Assembly: GCA_019648995.1 (NCBI GenBank) | Contig: BLXT01008384.1 | Span: 671,598 to 696,940 of the forward strand | Length of the DNA stretch: 25,343 nucleotides | Direction: 5' to 3' | Source of the DNA: Plakobranchus ocellatus | Taxonomy: Eukaryota; Mollusca; Gastropoda; Plakobranchidae | Shown: one piece after another, positions 24,638-25,343 of the stretch | Layout: the number at the start of each line of letters is the position of its first letter | Position numbering within the stretch: the first letter of the stretch is position 1 | Translations under genes and position numbers: made by a program | The notes under the pieces: generated by a model | What the model was told of the DNA's origin: nothing | The model's database searches: none | What the model saw: only the letters and a program-made list of their open reading frames with translations

Positions 24638-25343
24638 GTAAAAATTAAAAATCACACTCATTTTTGTCAGCCCTGGGTTTATACTTTATCTATACTTCAA
24701 GGGGGAGGGGGCTGACTGCCTTTTCTTTCCTTTTTGTTTAGTTTTATTTTTGCCCCTTATACCTCAGGTTTTTTTTTTTTTGTTTTTTTTTACATTACCA
24801 TTTAATACATACTTGTAGCAGTCCTTCAAATTGAGTCCTGTTGTCACTTAAATAATTCAACTCAATTAAAATTATATCCGTTTAAATAATGATTTGCTTT
24901 TCCTTCCTGAGTTGATATTTTCATTTGTTTTGAGTTAGCACTTCAACGGGCCTCTGTTTGTTGAGACTGTTACACAAAATATAGCTCAGGCATTAGGGGT
25001 TTGCCCATTGCTATACTCAGTACTGAATGTGGGGGCTGGTCACAAAGAGGTCATAGATTGCATGAAAACTTAGCCTTAAGTTTAAGGGAAGATTTTTTGA
25101 GGAGCATCTTGTTGGTTTTCATCAATGTCATCACCAGTTTTTTATGTTTGCAATGTTCGTGCTGCTTTTTTTCTCTATCTCTCTCTTTCTCTTTTGCTCG
25201 ATGTTCTCTGCTTTGTTTACTTTCACTTCAGTGCCTAATTCTTTGGTTAAGGATTTAACAAATACTTTTATAATATAAACTGCAAATTTATGGCCCGCAC
25301 TCTCCATTTGTTTATACATTTTTTTTTTTTTTTTTTTTTTTTT
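24638..25343 (+). other. Non-coding end of window
   Basis: AT-rich sequence with T runs and a CT-rich patch (25172-25192), closing with a T run from 25319 to the edge. No exon is recognised. If exon 33 is spliced, this is intron leading to the KASH exon; if exon 33 is terminal, part is 3' UTR, although I see no AATAAA after it. Confidence 0.6.

Noticed and set aside
24579..24641. Candidate exon as the KASH domain
   Set aside because: Too short, with no membrane helix of about 20 residues and no Pro-rich end. PLLRY only loosely recalls the PMLRY of KASH and is probably chance.
25319..25343. Terminal T run as a poly(A) tail of a minus-strand gene
   Set aside because: No minus-strand coding sequence is visible; T runs are common in these introns and the window is cut there.

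Overview
The window is invertebrate nuclear DNA holding one large, intron-rich gene on the + strand. It has short exons with GT/AG boundaries, AT-rich introns full of homopolymer runs, and remnants of LINE and SINE retroposons. Thirty-two exons (161 to 22151) join without a phase conflict into an open frame of about 2,032 codons that is open at both ends. The protein is a chain of spectrin repeats. I identify it as the C-terminal part of a nesprin-1/2 orthologue (SYNE1-like; the MSP-300/ANC-1 family), the outer nuclear membrane protein of LINC complexes. The strongest evidence is local identity with vertebrate nesprin-1, as I recall its sequence, across exons 18-24, for example DIEQHSAGV, KRWRNIC, EETWELWERF, a NINRQYRQLA-type motif with RTDT, and NNRWDALQ. 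The host is probably a lophotrochozoan, perhaps a mollusc. That rests on general impression and is weak.

Layout: positions 1-160 are the end of an intron. Exons 1-24 (161-16607) encode the last helices of one repeat and then about 13 spectrin repeats. Exon 25 (16935-17418) finishes that array and adds a disordered linker of about 110 residues, rich in Ser, Pro and Arg, with seven S-P-x-R/K motifs. Exons 26-31 (17781-21094) encode three more repeats. Exon 32 (22008-22151) is a Ser/Arg-rich tail that should lead to the KASH membrane anchor. The KASH exon itself is not visible and probably lies beyond the right edge. A short candidate exon at 24579-24637 could continue the frame or end it as a KASH-less isoform.

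The introns hold three fragments of non-LTR retrotransposon reverse-transcriptase tails. One, at 13380-13607, is flanked by a 9-bp target-site duplication. They also hold a tRNA-like SINE (about 11985-12125, minus strand), a 69-bp minisatellite (about 23831-24175), a (TC)n tract directly after a weak splice donor, and several hairpins. No second gene, tRNA, rRNA or CRISPR array was found. In the protein, the spectrin repeats act as an elastic cytoplasmic rod, the Ser/Pro/Arg linker is a likely phosphorylation-controlled hinge, and the tail leads to the nuclear envelope anchor.
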